Notes under the pieces: model-generated
What the model saw: only the letters and a program-made list of their open reading frames with translations
Told to the model about the DNA's origin: nothing
The model's database searches: none
Part shown: positions 43,101 to 56,675 of the stretch, piece after piece
How the letters are laid out: the number at the start of each line of letters is the position of its first letter
How positions within the stretch are numbered: the first letter of the stretch is position 1
Source: Nymphaea colorata
Lineage: Eukaryota; Streptophyta; Magnoliopsida; Nymphaeales; Nymphaeaceae
NCBI RefSeq assembly: GCF_008831285.2
Contig: NC_045145.1
Span: 18,430,040-18,494,039 of the forward strand
Direction of reading: 5' to 3'
Length of the DNA stretch: 64,000 bases
Position numbers and translations under genes: made by a program

Positions 43101-43463
43101 AAAGAGGTGTTTGGATGGCAATCTAAAACCAGGTTTGGAGAGATAAAACCTGGTTTTATCCCAAAACATCATTTTAAGAGTGTTTGAACGACATTAAAAC
43201 TGGATTTTGTCAAAATTTGGTTTTCATGAACGGCTTAAAAACCCCAGGGTTTTTTTAGTGATGGTTATTTTTTGCTTTTAAACCAAGTTTTTCACTTGTC
43301 ATCCAAACATCCAAACCAAGTTGAGAAAACTGGGTTCTGACCCAATGAGCTTTGGCGCGAAGCGGAGTTTCCCTAAAACCCAATTTACTGTCAAAAACAG
43401 GGAAAAAACAAAGTTTTACCTTTCAAAACCCCGTTTTTGGGTGTCATCCAAACGCGACATTAG
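43101..43463. mobile_element. MITE-like element with GTTTGGATG termini
   Basis: The left end contains gtgtttggatggca (43107) and the right end contains tgtcatccaaacgc (about 43443-43456), an inverted repeat of about 13 bases. The interior repeats aaaacc and tttggtttt words. A taa/tta pair just outside the ends may be a 3-bp target duplication, but this is weak. No coding capacity. Confidence 0.5.
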
Positions 43464-45117
43464 TATTTTATTGCTGTTTCATAATCTGACTCGTTTGCAA
43501 TCCTTACTGGTCAAATCCGGCCCATATGGCACGTAAAAGTCTGAAAGCGGCTCGCCAGCGAATACATCTAACAAACAGTCCAAAACTCTAGTGGAAAAGT
43601 CTCAGTTGACTCGTCGGGTCAAGTCCCAAACTTGACACTTGTTAAAAGCTTGTGTGAAAGGCCGTGCTAGTCACAAATTTTAAATTGTTATATTGTTTTC
43701 ACTAATTTTTGATCCCCAAGATGATGATTTACACGGTTAATTTGGAGATGAATTTATCACTTTAAAACAGTTTTCTTTTTTTTAGATCCACCATATGCCG
43801 GACGTGGATTTTTCCGGCCGTCGGATGATGCGAGAGATTTCAGCTCCTAATATATAGAGGTTTTAAGAAGTTATATAGTGCCAGCTTCTCCTAATCAAAA
43901 CCACATTTTAAAATAATCTTTTGAATTTAACCTATATTTTGTTTATAATTTTAAAAAAGGCTGTTTTTTGGAAAAGTCTACACTTCCGTAGTGTTCTCAT
44001 GAGGCAAAAAGAAAAAAATTATCAGCTGCAATTGTTTTCAAATACCATCATTTATTACTAAATTCAATTTAAGTTTAAGTGACATACTCAAAATTAATAA
44101 GAATGGAGCAATGTAAGAACATAAGAAAAAATATATATATATTGCAGTTAACATATATGTACTTCCGGTGAAAACCTCGACAAATGGTAATTACTTTTAA
44201 ATAAAAATTCATAATAAAAGGAATTTTTGCCTGTTTTATAATAAATAGTTATGTAAAATATCTATACCATAATAATTGATTAAATTAAGTGAGAAAAAAT
44301 AAACTAATGAGCTTGATTGTTTAAAGCAATCAAGAAGGAACAATTGAAAGAATGGATCAAGATCCGGCCACGGATCACGGCGGCCACACGATCCGGTTTG
44401 ACGGAGTTGGGCAGGTGGGGCCCGTCCTCCTAAGGCTTTGACTGGTTCGGGTCCGGACTTATCCACACGGGCAGCGGGCAGGCAGGGCTTCTTCGGGCAG
44501 CCATTTAATCCCTCGCTTCTTCGCTGCTTCAGTGGAGACGACGACCACTGAAAGAAAGAGGAGAGGAGAGAAATATTTTAATAATTTTTTATTAAGATAA
44601 TTACATATTTTTTAAAATTTTCTGACGCTTCTGAGGAGGAAAGGCAGAAGAAGAAGAGGAGGAGGAGGAAGATAAGTGAACGAGAGGAGAAAGGGCTTTC
44701 GTTTTGTTTGGGGGAAGAAAGAGGGAGAGAGAGAGGGGAAGGGATATTTTCGTTCCTTTTCTTTTGGATTTTTGTTTGTTTTTTTAGTTTCGGGGAGGCT
44801 GGGAGAAGACAGAGACGGCTTTTTTTTTTTTATATTTTTTGAATTGGTTGTTTTTTTCCCCTCCTGGAGTGGTTTCAGTGGTGTTTGTGAGTGAAGAATA
44901 CAGGTTGGTATTTCAGTGAAGGGGGAGATAGTGGGGACTGTATTCTGATTAGAGCTTGGCAATTAGGGTTTCGGTTTTGTTTGTCGGGAGGGAGGGGGGA
45001 AGGAAGGGCGTGTTGTTGCTCACTGATTGGCTTTTGGGGTTTCCAGGGCTTGAGTTTAAGGGTTTTGGGGCTGCATGGATGTGGATAGGGTCTAGGGTCT
45101 TGAAGGGCGCGGAAGGG
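43464..45117. other. Promoter and 5' leader region of the SERK gene
   Basis: No gene. The first kilobase is AT-rich. Near 44340-44530 the sequence becomes GC-rich. From 44630 on it is a purine/T-rich leader with gaggagg and tttttt runs, which I take as the 5' UTR of the SERK gene. The transcription start cannot be placed by eye. Confidence 0.45.
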
Positions 45118-48100
45118 ATGAAGACGATGGGGAGCAATCGGCCGGTGCCGCTGGTTTTGTTGTTGTGGCTCGTGATTGCTCGTTCCTTCGTGACGGTTTG
45201 TGCAAACCAGGAAGGTATGTGATCTGCTTTGTGTTTATTCTAGATCAGTTCTCCCATTTTTTCTGGACTCTGATTACTATCTCCAATCTCCTTTTGGGTG
45301 CTTTTGTTGTCGTTGTTGTTGCTACTTCTGTTCTTGCTCTTTCTAATTATGTCCATCGCTTCTTATTAATGGCTGTTTCATATAACGATGCCTGATTCTT
45401 GAAAGGCATTCCGAATTTTGGTCCTCCACTTTCATCCGCGGGTTGTTGGTTTTGGGTTGACGTTGGTGTTGGTGGGTGATAGAACCATGATCTGGTGTAG
45501 GCAGGGTTTCTCCTCTTTTAGATTCTTAATGACAAATTCTGTAATCTGGGCAATTGATTCCATAAATAAGGTTTCCTGGCGCTGAAAGTGTGGATCGTTG
45601 TATCAAGGAGAGATTGTGGTAGGAAGCGAATAATTAAGGGGTGTCTGATTTTAGCAGCTTAGATGAGATGGTCCCGATTCCATTGAAGTTAGGACCAGCT
45701 GCTTGGTATGTTCACCATAATATGAGTCAGTTGTCTGTCGCTGCACAGCTTAGACAGTAAGATATTTGTTCTCTTGTACGTTAAGAACTCAAGGCCCCTT
45801 TATCTACAAGTAAACTGTTGGATGTTCGTTTAAAACAACCTCACAGCTTACATACTTATGATAGTTCTTCTATAAGTATTAGAAGTCAAGACCTCTCAGT
45901 TCACGACTAGATTGGACATTGGTCCTTTTCTGGATTAACTGCTTAAAGAATTGCATTTCGTTGTTATAATGGTATCATATAACAACGATAATAATGCTGT
46001 TGCCTTTTTTGTTTCATTATTTTGCATTTTTCCTTTTTCCAGGTACATGCACTGTCGGATTTGCATTTGATGATTTGATCTGGCTCATTATTGTGCTTCT
46101 TTTGTTGGATAGGTGATGCATTGAATAAACTAAAAGCAAGTTTACAGGACCCGAATAATGTGCTGCAGAGCTGGGATGCCACCCTTGTAAATCCATGCAC
46201 ATGGTTTCATGTCACATGCAACAATGACAATAGTGTGATAAGAGTGTAAGGGAACCATTTTCCTCTATTAAAGGTTCTTAGTTTGGAGGATATCACTTGT
46301 AACCATTGCAAGTTTGGTTGATGATTCTTTCTGTCTCATGTCTTGGGCTTTTGCGTTGGGCAGCATTCTTAATAATGAAGTGCAATGTTAATTTTTAATT
46401 CCCAAATGAAAAACCGAGTGACAGGAGTTAGGTATATTATAGGTGACATTGTTTGAATTGTCCATCATCTATTGGATGGTGATTCTCACTAGTCTTCTGT
46501 TTGTTATACCATAGTACTTGTGTACAGCAGTTTGTTATACCATAGTACTTGTGTACAGCAGTTTGTTTCCAAATCTTGCATTATCATTTGTTTAAGTTGT
46601 GCTTGTACATTTATTAGTTGCTGGATTAAGTTATCTGTTTGTTGCAGTGATCTTGGAAATGCGCAATTATCTGGTACTTTAGTCCCTGACCTTGGTTTGC
46701 TCCCCAATCTTCAGTACTTGTAAGTAGCCTTGATGGTGCAAACTGTTTTCCATATTTCACTATCCAAACTTTCAGTTTCTGAATTTTGTTCTGAAACACC
46801 TGTCTCATGTTCCTTAAATTCAACCATACTATTTGATGCCCTCTGGAGTTGAGTGGATAATTTGCAATGTGAATTGTCTCTTATGGTTAGGTGTTCTATC
46901 TATCATGTTCTATCTATCATGTCTGTCATGTTCTCTCGCGGGTTGAAGAATCACAGTTACAGCTGTGATTTATCAACCTCTGATTGTTGGTACAGAGTGT
47001 GATTGTTGGTCAGTGGTTCACCCATATGTCCAAGAAGCACAAGCTCAAAGCATCTCACCTTTCACGGGAAGTGTTTGACAATTACACTCTTCATCTTCGC
47101 CTTTTCCTTTTTTGCCATATCTGTTTGTTCTTCATGTGTGTTGCAATGAAGAACCGCCAAGCTTCACCAAACATATGAATGTTGAGGAAGTACATGTCAA
47201 AAGCAATGTTTTAGTTTTGTGCAATGTTAGTCTTTTTTTTTTCTATGACTTGGATAAATTTCCATAACAATGTATCTAATAAAAATAACTCTCTTGCAGG
47301 GAGCTTTACAGTAACAATTTAAGTGGTTCAATACCTAATGAACTTGGGAATCTTTCAAGCCTGGTCAGTTTGGATCTTTACTTGAACAAGTTCGCTGGAC
47401 CCATTCCTGGCACATTGGGCAAGCTTACAAAGCTGCGATTCCTGTAAGCAAAAAATTGTTTTCATATCTTGATTTGCAAATGTTAATTTGATTATGCTTT
47501 TATCTTGGGCTTTTGGGCACACATAGTTTGCAAGGCTGATGATGATATTTTCTTATACTTTGCAAGGCTGATGATAATATTTTCTTTGTTGTTAATTTTG
47601 CATTCCAAAGCACATGATGTGTTAATGCAGTGTGTGATGCATGTATGGAAGTATGATATGCATACCTATCGTACTGTGTGTTCTTTGGTGGTAACACTTC
47701 AAAAGTCCTCTTCTTCTTCTTTTTCCACCGTCTCAACACATGCTTTTAATGCAACCATGATTTGCAGCATATCAGTCATGTATTTAACTTGACAAAACAG
47801 TCTAATGTCATTTGAAAAATGATTGATGTCATTTTTTTTTTTTTGAACAAGTACTTGTGTCATTTGTGAAATAAAAAGCAGTTGCTGTCATAAAATTTAA
47901 CCTCAAGGATTGGTCTGGAGCACTTTAGCAAAAAGGCTTGGATGGATTTGTAAAACATGCTGATAAGAGTAAGAATCAATTTACAAAAATGAAAAAGCCC
48001 ATTGGACATAATGAAGAAACTAAATAATGTTGAGGAAGAATTAGTCAATCATATTATATGTTACTTTGTTGGCATTTTAGCACTCAAAAGAAAGAACATC

Positions 48101-51100
48101 TAAGAACGAGGGAGCAAGGAACAAGAATCTTGTTTTAGAATAAACAAGGGATTGTGGATGGCATCATATGGAAGGTTCTAATGCTTCTTTAAGGATTTCT
48201 GTTGAAACGCTCCAATGGTATTTTGGGATATTTCATTTTTTTTTTCTTGCTAAGATATGACTACCGCATGAAATGGATTTAGGTTCTTTGGTATTTTAAA
48301 TACTGATTCAGTTCCTTGTGTTTTTCTCTTTCTCACAAACACAAAGGTGCTAGGGCGGGTGGGAATACATTTTTCATCTACATATTTTTGTGTGTTATTT
48401 TTCTCTTGCGATCACAATAGGAGGAGATTCCTTCTTGATGAAATTGGCAGGAGAGAGGTTAATATACCCTCCATCTCATTGTTGACCAGTGGCCTAACCC
48501 TATTCGGTAGAGATGAATACCCAAACCTTCTTTTCATCTGAATAATTGTTCTGCATTTGGCATTTGTAGATCTTATCATATCTTACATTTTGATGCACAA
48601 TTTCAATAAATTTACCTTTTTATTTTGTGGCATTTGATTCAACTTTCTCTGTGTTGCAAAATTGTGGAAGGATAGTCGGCTTAATAACAACACTCTCTCT
48701 GGCCCAATTCCAATCTCCTTGACTACAGTTAACGCATTGCAAGTTCTGTAAGTATTGGTAGCTTGTGCTTGTATGTCTTTTGGTTACTATTTCTGTCATT
48801 GGTTTGAAATCTTTACCTGCCTGGTATAGCTGATTCTTAGTGTGATGGTTCAACTGATAGCATCCTCGGTATCGTGTTACGAGGGATCAGGCTTGTAGCC
48901 TAAGGCTTTGCCATCAAAAGCAACAATTTAAAAAAATATCTTTGATTTGTCAATATTTGATTGGCAAGCTCACACCTGGTGTCTGCAGGGATCTTTCAAA
49001 TAACAATTTGTCTGGTGAAGTACCATCAAATGGGTCGTTCCAGCTGTTCACCCCTATCAGGTATCATAGAAGAATGTAGTTATAAACTCAATTTCTGAAC
49101 CGACTCACCATTGACAATCTTTCCATTTTGCAGTTTTGCAAATAATCCAGAGCTTAAACAACCTCCAGCTTCACCACCCCCTGCTTTTAACAATTCACCA
49201 TCTGCTGGTAGTCCAGGTTACCTTCTTGCATCCTCTTCTTGCCTGCTAAATTCTGTAACTGTTATCTTGTTTTTATTAATTGAAGTTTATGCATGTCATG
49301 TTGTTTCAGAAACTGGTATTGCTTAAACTAGATGTTGTTTTATAGGCTGGACAGATAAATTTCTGTTAATTGAGAAAAAGGCGCTTGGTTTATTCATGTT
49401 AGACTTGTTCCTTAAGTCCCAGGTGCAGAGACTTGGATGTTACTGTCCCTTTACATCAAAGTGTCTAATATTACACTAAATTTGGAATCTACTTGCACTA
49501 ATGGATGTTAGTCACAGGGTTCCTTACCAATTTTTGATTACATAAATATAAGAAAAAGAGAAGATGGCACTGTTTTTGTCATATACAAGAAATTCCTTCA
49601 CAAGATATTTTGATATGTATTGGACCTCATGTGTTTAGCTGTAAGGTTCTATCCAGATCCCTAAGTATGGCTACAGTTTCTGTTTGGTCATTCAGCTGGA
49701 GGTGGATAGATAATCTCTTCCGGGCTGTCTATAATTAGCATTTCCTATGGCCTTCGTAGGTGTTTCCTGCAATGGCAGAAAAAGCACAGTTGTTTCTTGA
49801 TGGGTTTTCTTTTTTTCCTTCCTTTCTTTTTTAACTGGATGTGGTCTAGTACTCTAGTCATAGTCAAAAGTTCAGTTATGAAGAGGCAGTTGCTACTTAT
49901 AGTGGTGATAAGCTAAAAGTTATGATGTGTTTGTAGTTTATTTTTTACATAATTCTTGCCACATAAGCAGGTGGTAGTATATCAAGTACTGGGGCAATTG
50001 CTGGAGGAGTGGCAGCAGGTGCTGCACTATTATTTGCTGCACCTGCTATTGGATTTGCTTGGTGGCGTCGCCGGAAGCCGCAAGAGCTGTTCTTTGATGT
50101 ACCAGGTATTGGCATTGATTAAACATAATAAAGGATGTCTTTGTTGTCACAGACTTTTTATTGCAATGGCAACGTTGTGAGCCAAGTGGGTGATCCAATA
50201 TTTTCCGGGTTTCTTTCAGCTGAGGAGGATCCAGAAGTTCATTTGGGACAGCTTAAAAGATTTTCATTGCGGGAGTTACAAGTTGCAACAGATGGATTTA
50301 GCAACAAAAACATTTTGGGACGAGGCGGATTTGGTAAAGTCTATAAAGGACGTCTTGCAGATGGAACATTAGTGGCTGTCAAGCGTCTGAAGGAAGAACG
50401 TACCCCAGGGGGGGAGCTTCAATTCCAGACTGAGGTAGAGCTGATTAGCATGGCTGTGCATAGGAATCTCCTACGGTTGAAGGGCTTTTGCATGACCCCA
50501 ACTGAGCGGTTGCTTGTTTATCCTTTTATGGCAAACGGGAGTGTTGCATCGTGTTTAAGAGGTATAATTTTAAATTTTAACTTTTAACGATATATGTGGT
50601 AAGTAACTTTCCTCCCTAATTTGTGTAGTTGTTCAAGTTTTCTGATGCAACATAAGCTTCTATATTATGCATTTCCTGTCCTATTTTTTTGTGGGCCAAA
50701 GGTATTCACAATACATTCTCTAACATAGGTAGAACACCTTGTCATTTATTGCAGAGCGGCCACCATCGCAGCCACCACTTGATTGGCCAACTAGAAGGAG
50801 AATTGCCTTGGGTTCTTCTAGAGGACTTTCATATTTGCATGATCATTGTGACCCAAAGATCATTCACCGAGATGTGAAAGCTGCAAATATTTTATTAGAT
50901 GAGGAGTTTGAAGCTGTGGTTGGTGACTTTGGCTTGGCGAAACTTATGGACTATAAGGACACACACGTCACAACAGCTGTTCGTGGCACAATTGGGCATA
51001 TTGCTCCAGAGTATCTTTCCACTGGAAAATCATCAGAGAAGACTGATGTCTTTGGTTATGGTATTATGCTGTTGGAGCTCATTACTGGACAAAGAGCATT

Positions 51101-51795
51101 TGATCTTGCTCGTCTTGCCAATGACGATGATGTGATGTTGTTGGATTGGGTTAGTATTATCGCACAGTACTTCCATCCATCCATTTCTCCTTCATACCCT
51201 CCCCCACACACCAACTCTTACAGGCAAGGTGGAACTATTGTAGTTTGTAGGTGTTGGTTTTGTATATACCGCCTTTCAGGTGCTTGAAGCATTACCTCTT
51301 TGGTTTTCTTCTGAGGGTTTGAACTCGTATTATTCATCAGGGTCGTTCACCAAGAAAGTTATATATCTCTATTTTTCACAAAATAAGGGGTAAATAAACC
51401 CATCTCACTGAGTGGCACGAGCACTGATCTTCAATTTTCTTCGCTTCACTTCAACTTTGATTTTTCTGGTATTGCAGGTGAAAGGGCTTCTGAAGGAGAA
51501 GAGGTTGGACATGTTGGTTGATCCTGACCTTCAGAACAATTACATTGAGAGCGAGGTGGAGCAGCTAATCCAGGTAGCATTACTTTGCACGCAAGGTTCT
51601 CCTATGGACAGACCCAAAATGTCTGAGGTGGTGAGAATGCTTGAAGGCGATGGGCTAGCGGAGAGATGGGAGGAATGGCAGAAGGTGGAAGTTGTCAGAA
51701 GTCAGGAGGTGGATTTGCCGCCACTCCGAAATTCAGAGTGGATCATAGATTCCACTGAAAATCTCCATGCAGTAGATTTGTCCGGACCAAGATGA
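45118..51795 (+). CDS. SERK: Somatic embryogenesis receptor kinase, SERK1/2 type
   Basis: LRR-II receptor-like kinase, a co-receptor for brassinosteroid, peptide and immune receptors at the plasma membrane. Eleven exons: 45118-45214, 46113-46245, 46648-46719, 47300-47443, 48676-48747, 48989-49060, 49134-49216, 49971-50105, 50220-50561, 50755-51149 and 51478-51795. Phases agree, sum 1863 nt, 620 aa; this exon plan is diagnostic for SERKs. Parts in order: signal peptide ([15 protein letters not shown]), LRR N-cap with CTWFHVTC, five LRRs (residues about 75-197), Pro-rich SPP hinge (PPASPPPAF), membrane helix (about 232-255), and kinase (about 290-580). The kinase has [30 protein letters not shown], an activation loop with [20 protein letters not shown], and the tail ending LSGPR. 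All catalytic residues are intact. An in-frame upstream ATG at 45079 would add 13 residues; 45118 fits the family better. SERK1 and SERK2 cannot be told apart here. Confidence 0.95.
46501..46562. repeat. 31-bp tandem duplication in SERK intron 2
   Basis: Two identical units begin ttgttataccatagtacttg at 46501 and 46532. A similar local duplication (gcaaggctgatgat at about 47530 and 47563) lies in intron 4. Confidence 0.95.
48843..48916 (+). other. tRNA-sized foldback in SERK intron 5
   Basis: 74 bases whose ends pair over 7 bp (tgatggt with gccatca, one T-G wobble). Inside are the hairpins cctcg/cgagg (48864 and 48880) and aggct/agcct (48889 and 48897). The tggttcaactgatagcat stretch is like a tRNA A box. 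There is no T-loop or B box and the middle loop is 11 nt, so it is not a working tRNA gene. It may be a decayed tRNA-derived element. Confidence 0.35.
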
Positions 51796-54433
51796 GTTTT
51801 GTCTCCTTTCTTCCCACTTGATTCTATCCTTGATGAAAGAATTTGTTTACGTCCTTCCTTGTCCTTTTACCCCCCTCATCTTCCATTTGTCTCTCTTGTA
51901 TCAAAGTAATGTTTACAACTGTGAATATGAATCATTAGTGTTTTCATTTGTATCATCTACCGATCCTTTGCAGGGTCCGACTAATTCACTTGGGTGAAAC
52001 CTGTAGCCTTTCTTTGTATGCGGGGTTTTCTCATTTTGTAGAACATCCGGCACTCTGTTGTGAAGTCTAAAATTTATTATGGTGTTGGAAGTGTTGGTGG
52101 AAGACAATGAGTGTCTAACGTTAAGTATTCAAGCAGTTAAAGTCGTTGCTGCTATTTGATTTTGATATGGAGAAGTGTGGGTATTTGGCTAGATGAGTGT
52201 TTCGAGCAAGGTCGCTTATTTTTCTAATTTTTTCTTTGTGCTGATTCATATTGTTCACAAACGCCCGGCCATTTTTCCATCCAGTCAAGAATTATTCTCT
52301 CTGTCTCTCTTTTTGGGACGGCCTCCTTTGTGGCCCGAAGTTTCCTGTTGGTCTTGGTGGTCTTTTGATGGGCGTTGGATCTTCTTCCACTTACCTGTTG
52401 GAGGTGAGAGTTTTTTCTATACCTGACATATTGCCTTTGATTTTCTCTCTCTCCGTCTCTCAGCCCGCATGCATAATTTATGTGTAGGATCTGTTTTGGT
52501 GTAAATCGGCCTTCAAGTCGCCGGAACCTAAAGTTGCATCATGGTGTTTTTGTAGCTCAAAGGTTGAAGTTTTCTAACCACCCAAACGGCTATGGTTGGA
52601 ATCACATCAAACTTTTTGAGCTAAAAATGTGTAATTCTGTGAAAAAAAGGGGGAAAATTTCAATTTTTAGCTTTTTAACCAGGTTGAGTAAGTCTGTAGT
52701 CAGGTTTGGTGAATGCAATTCTAATTATGTTTCAAATTACATTTTTTACGCAACTACTCAATTGTGATGGCAAGTTAAGTGGAAATACAATCAAGTTGAC
52801 AAATGCTATCTTTATTGTCAAAAGAGCTTGCACTTGACCACTTTTTTCTTAAATCTGACCATGAATTTCGCTCTATGCATGTGCAATCAAATCTTACTTT
52901 GGCATGTTTTACTAAACCTAACCATGAATTGTGATCTTTGCTTGCTATCCAATCAGATGCATTTTCCCATCCCCCCATCTTAAATCTAACATGCAATCTT
53001 GTATAGCTGTTTGCATGAGTGGCCGGTTGTCAACATGTTTTAGTTCGATTCCTAGGGGTATTACTCCTTCATATTGTAAAAAGTGATATGCAACACTCGA
53101 ATCGAATGGTGTACAATAAGACCACCCAGATATCGAAATAGCTTTGGGCTTTGGACCCTAGAGGTTAGGAGGAAGGGGGAAGGCATCAGCCTCTCACTCG
53201 GGTGGTGGGTTCCTTCTCACTCCCAATATGTGATCTTAGTGGAGATCCTCTTTCACGTTTCCTAATCCATTGTACATTAAGTTGTTTAATCGACAGTTTA
53301 AGATGAACAAAGGTTTAGGGTTAATAAAAAGGCAATTTTTGGTTAAAAAAAACAAGATAATAGTTGATTTATAAGTTTTAGTTATGCTGAAAACCTCGAC
53401 ATCATTGGATGAAATCAAAGAACTGGATTGTGAGATTTGATCTAGATGATACATACTAACAGTTGGCACAGATATACCCTACCAACAACCAATCTGACAC
53501 TGCTCCCCCGTTTTTCTTCTTTTCATAAACAAAAAAATACCAATTATGACTACAAGGTGATATAATTTAGTACCATATTTGGAAGTTCATGCTTCTTTCA
53601 ACAAAAGACTACAGTCAGCTTTGTCTCACCAGAACAAAGTAAAAGATTGCTATGTTATGTTGCAAACTAACCTTTCACAATATGAAATCGGTGTGAGTTA
53701 TTAATCACTTTTAAAAAATACTCTTAATGTGATATCGTAAGTGGATATTTGATATTGTTTTAGGAATGAAACACTCATAAATTTTCACATCTTCGAGAAA
53801 GTTTCACATCTTCATAAACGCCTTCCTACATAACATAAGTATCATCCCTAATGAGGTTGGTGCAAAGGCCAAGGGGTGAGTTAGTAGGTGGCCAGTCCCC
53901 GTTTCGATCTTGCATTATATCATCCTTTTGCCCTGTAAAAGAGGGGGCACCGATATGCAAATAGTGCGTAGCAGAACCCTTACCTCGCCATGGTTCATAG
54001 TGGGTTGTACTTCTTTTTCCTAGTGAAACTCTTAAAGGAAAACACTTAAGCCAAAGTAAATTCCGACATTGAACCTATTATGTTCGGATGGAAGAAAAGA
54101 GAATGCAAAGATATAAAATGATAGACCACAATGTGTATTTCGATATCTAGATATCTACTTAAAGAGGAGGGATAACAAATGATTGGATCCTATGTGGTTG
54201 GATAGAAAAGAAATGGAAAGAGTTTGTTTGGAAAAAAAAAAATGTGTATATTCAATCCCTTAAAAAAATGAAAACATGAGTTGAAAAAGTAACATGGAAT
54301 ATTTGCCATTCTCTTTTTTTTTTCTTTCCTTCTCCAATATTAATCTCTGAATTTCTTTTCCTTTTTCATATTTTATTAACATTTCTTTTCCTTCCATCCA
54401 AAACATAACTTATAGGAGAAAAACACTATAGAA
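51796..54433. other. Intergenic region downstream of SERK
   Basis: The first few hundred bases should be the SERK 3' UTR. No gene is recognised in the rest. At 53000-53230 a segment has gttcgattcc (a tRNA B-box match) and ctcgggtggtgggttcc. At 53850-53900 another has gtttcgatcttgc. Both could be worn SINEs but neither has a clear A box plus target duplication. Confidence 0.4.
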
Positions 54434-54776
54434 AGGGATGTCAACGGATCATATGCTCTTAACTATATCTCCTTTTGCAGATATTCACATGTTTGGATTC
54501 AAATATGAACAAAAAAAAGTCATATCCAAATCCGATTCATATTCAATTTTTACATTCAAATCCAACCCACATTTTGAACTGAGTCTTGCCAGTTTTTTCG
54601 GCGTTGTATAAAATATTTTTTTATAACTAAATTTGATCCAAATCCGATCAAATGTCATTTCTTATATCTGAATTCGATTTGAATTCTCATTCACATAGTA
54701 TTTTTTTTTCATATCCAATTTTTCAAAACAATTTAGTTGGATATTCGATCCAAATCAAATATATTGACATTCCTCA
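54434..54776. mobile_element. MITE-like element with AGGGATGTCAA termini
   Basis: The left end has agggatgtcaa and the right end ttgacattcct, an 11-bp inverted repeat with one mismatch. The interior repeats words such as atccaaatcc and gattcaaat, a look shared with dispersed plant elements. No convincing target duplication was found. Confidence 0.5.
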
Positions 54777-56675
54777 TCACATAAGAGCTCAAGTGAATGA
54801 TAGAATCAGCATGATCCAAAGTGTTGCGTAATATCAGAACTTGTACCCATTCAATTGCCTCTTGCTGATGTGATATTGACTTATGGTTTTTCCATTTTAA
54901 AATTATGGTAATTTTTTAAAAAAAGGCTGATCAGGCTGACATGGGTCGAGTCGTATCGGACTGATTCACTTGATCGATACAGACACATACCGACATTGAC
55001 AACATCATAAGAAAAAATCAGGCCAAACGGATTTGGATTCGGGTCAACCATCAGGATGGATTGATTTGGAGAGCCAAGCTTTGAGCCAGGGCAGAGAAGA
55101 GCGGGAGCGGGAGAGGGGGAGGGAGAGGGAGAGGAGAGAGCGATATGGCCATCGGATTGAGGGGTATCTAGGAAGGCGCAGACGCTGGGTTTCCGAATCA
55201 TTTTGATCGCTGTCTCCTCTCGAGCTTAGGGTTTGTTTCTCACAAGCCTCTCAATCTCCATGTTCTCTTGTTTCTGGGCATTTTTTGATTTTCCATCTTT
55301 CTTCCTAGGGTTCCGGTGCTGTTCCATGTCCCTGTTTCGTGAGACCTGAATGGACATTAGTCTTTTTCCTTTCATTTGCCCTTTTTATGCCCATGATACT
55401 AGGTTTTGCGTTCTTATGATACCAGTTCTTTTTCTCTTGAAGCATTGATTCTGTACTTGCATTTACCTGTTAACTTGGGGGATGTTATCCGGATGGTTCT
55501 AGTTTCCTGTTTGTGGTGGTACTTTAACAATTCATTCGATTGGTAGTCGGTTTGTTTCACAATCGGTTAGATTGATTGATTTACTAAGGCTATGGTGCTG
55601 TCGACATACTGATTGCGGCAGCTGACTGACTCCTCTCTGCCGTTTGTCTTATGTCGTTCATTGTCTAGTCGGGGCATCAACCACATTTGCCGACACTGCA
55701 TGGAACTAGGATTTAGGGTGTTGGAAGGAGAGATAATCATGTGAATGCACTTGCACCTAGAGCATCCTGCTTTTGGGCAATGGTGCGAGATTTTTCAGTT
55801 AGTTGCTGGCTTGGAGGGGCCCGGGGCGACGGGAAACTTTGTGTGTTGCATCAATTTCTTGTGCCGAGTGAAAACTATAAACGATAATTAAGCTTGTGGT
55901 CCTGTTTATAATTGTCTTATTGGTGCCTTTGAGTTTCTTTTCCCTGTGATTTTTGCGTTCATATAGCGCAAGCAAGGACTGCATTTGTTTTAAAATGTTT
56001 GTTTTTTCATGATGATTCTTTTCATTCTTATATTCATATTATGTAAAATGTTTTAAATATTGCAACTTCATTTTTGTTCAATTACAGGCTGTGGTTTCCC
56101 CACGACCATGTCTGCTCCTATCAAGGAAAACTTTGAGTTTTGAAGTTGCAGGACAGATGACAAGCAAACTGTCCAAGTTATTGTAGTTATAGAATGACTC
56201 CTTCCATCCTACTTTAGGATACAAATGCCTGAGACAAAAATGGAATCCATGACTTCTGGTGGAGGGGTGATAGATTCAAGGGTTGCATATAAGGAGGCTG
56301 AAATTTGCTGCTGAATTTAGCTTAAGATTTTTTTCCTTCTTTCATTTTCTTGATAATGATCACGATGGACTAGGAGATAAGCTTTTGGTAGATAACTTGT
56401 AATGATCATGACAGATTAGGAGATAAGCTTTTGGGTACTCATGCACCCATAATTGAGCTGTCATGTCGTGAAATGTATGATCATTGATTCATTTTACAGT
56501 CCAGTCTTATGGTTGAACATCTTTCCCTAAAATTGCCCTGTTAATGAATTGAACGTCTAGTTTTAGTTTACGTTTGTTTGGTATGCATGATGCCTATGAA
56601 TTGCTTTTAAGGTACTCACATTTGATTGTTATGTGTTTCGAACCAAAGATCTTCTTTTCCTCTTTTATGTCTTAG
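54777..56675. other. Promoter and 5' leader region of the DAWDLE-like gene
   Basis: A gagcgggagcgggagagggg stretch near 55100 and the agggtttgtttc words near 55230 look like a plant leader or first non-coding exon. A splice acceptor (cttag) sits directly before the ATG at 56676, so at least one intron lies in the 5' UTR. A further acceptor (ttacag, about 56088) suggests another untranslated exon. No other gene is seen. Confidence 0.5.

Noticed and set aside
53000..53960. SINE-like B boxes (gttcgattcc, gtttcgatcttgc)
   Set aside because: No paired A box, poly-A tail or target duplication could be shown, so no element was annotated.
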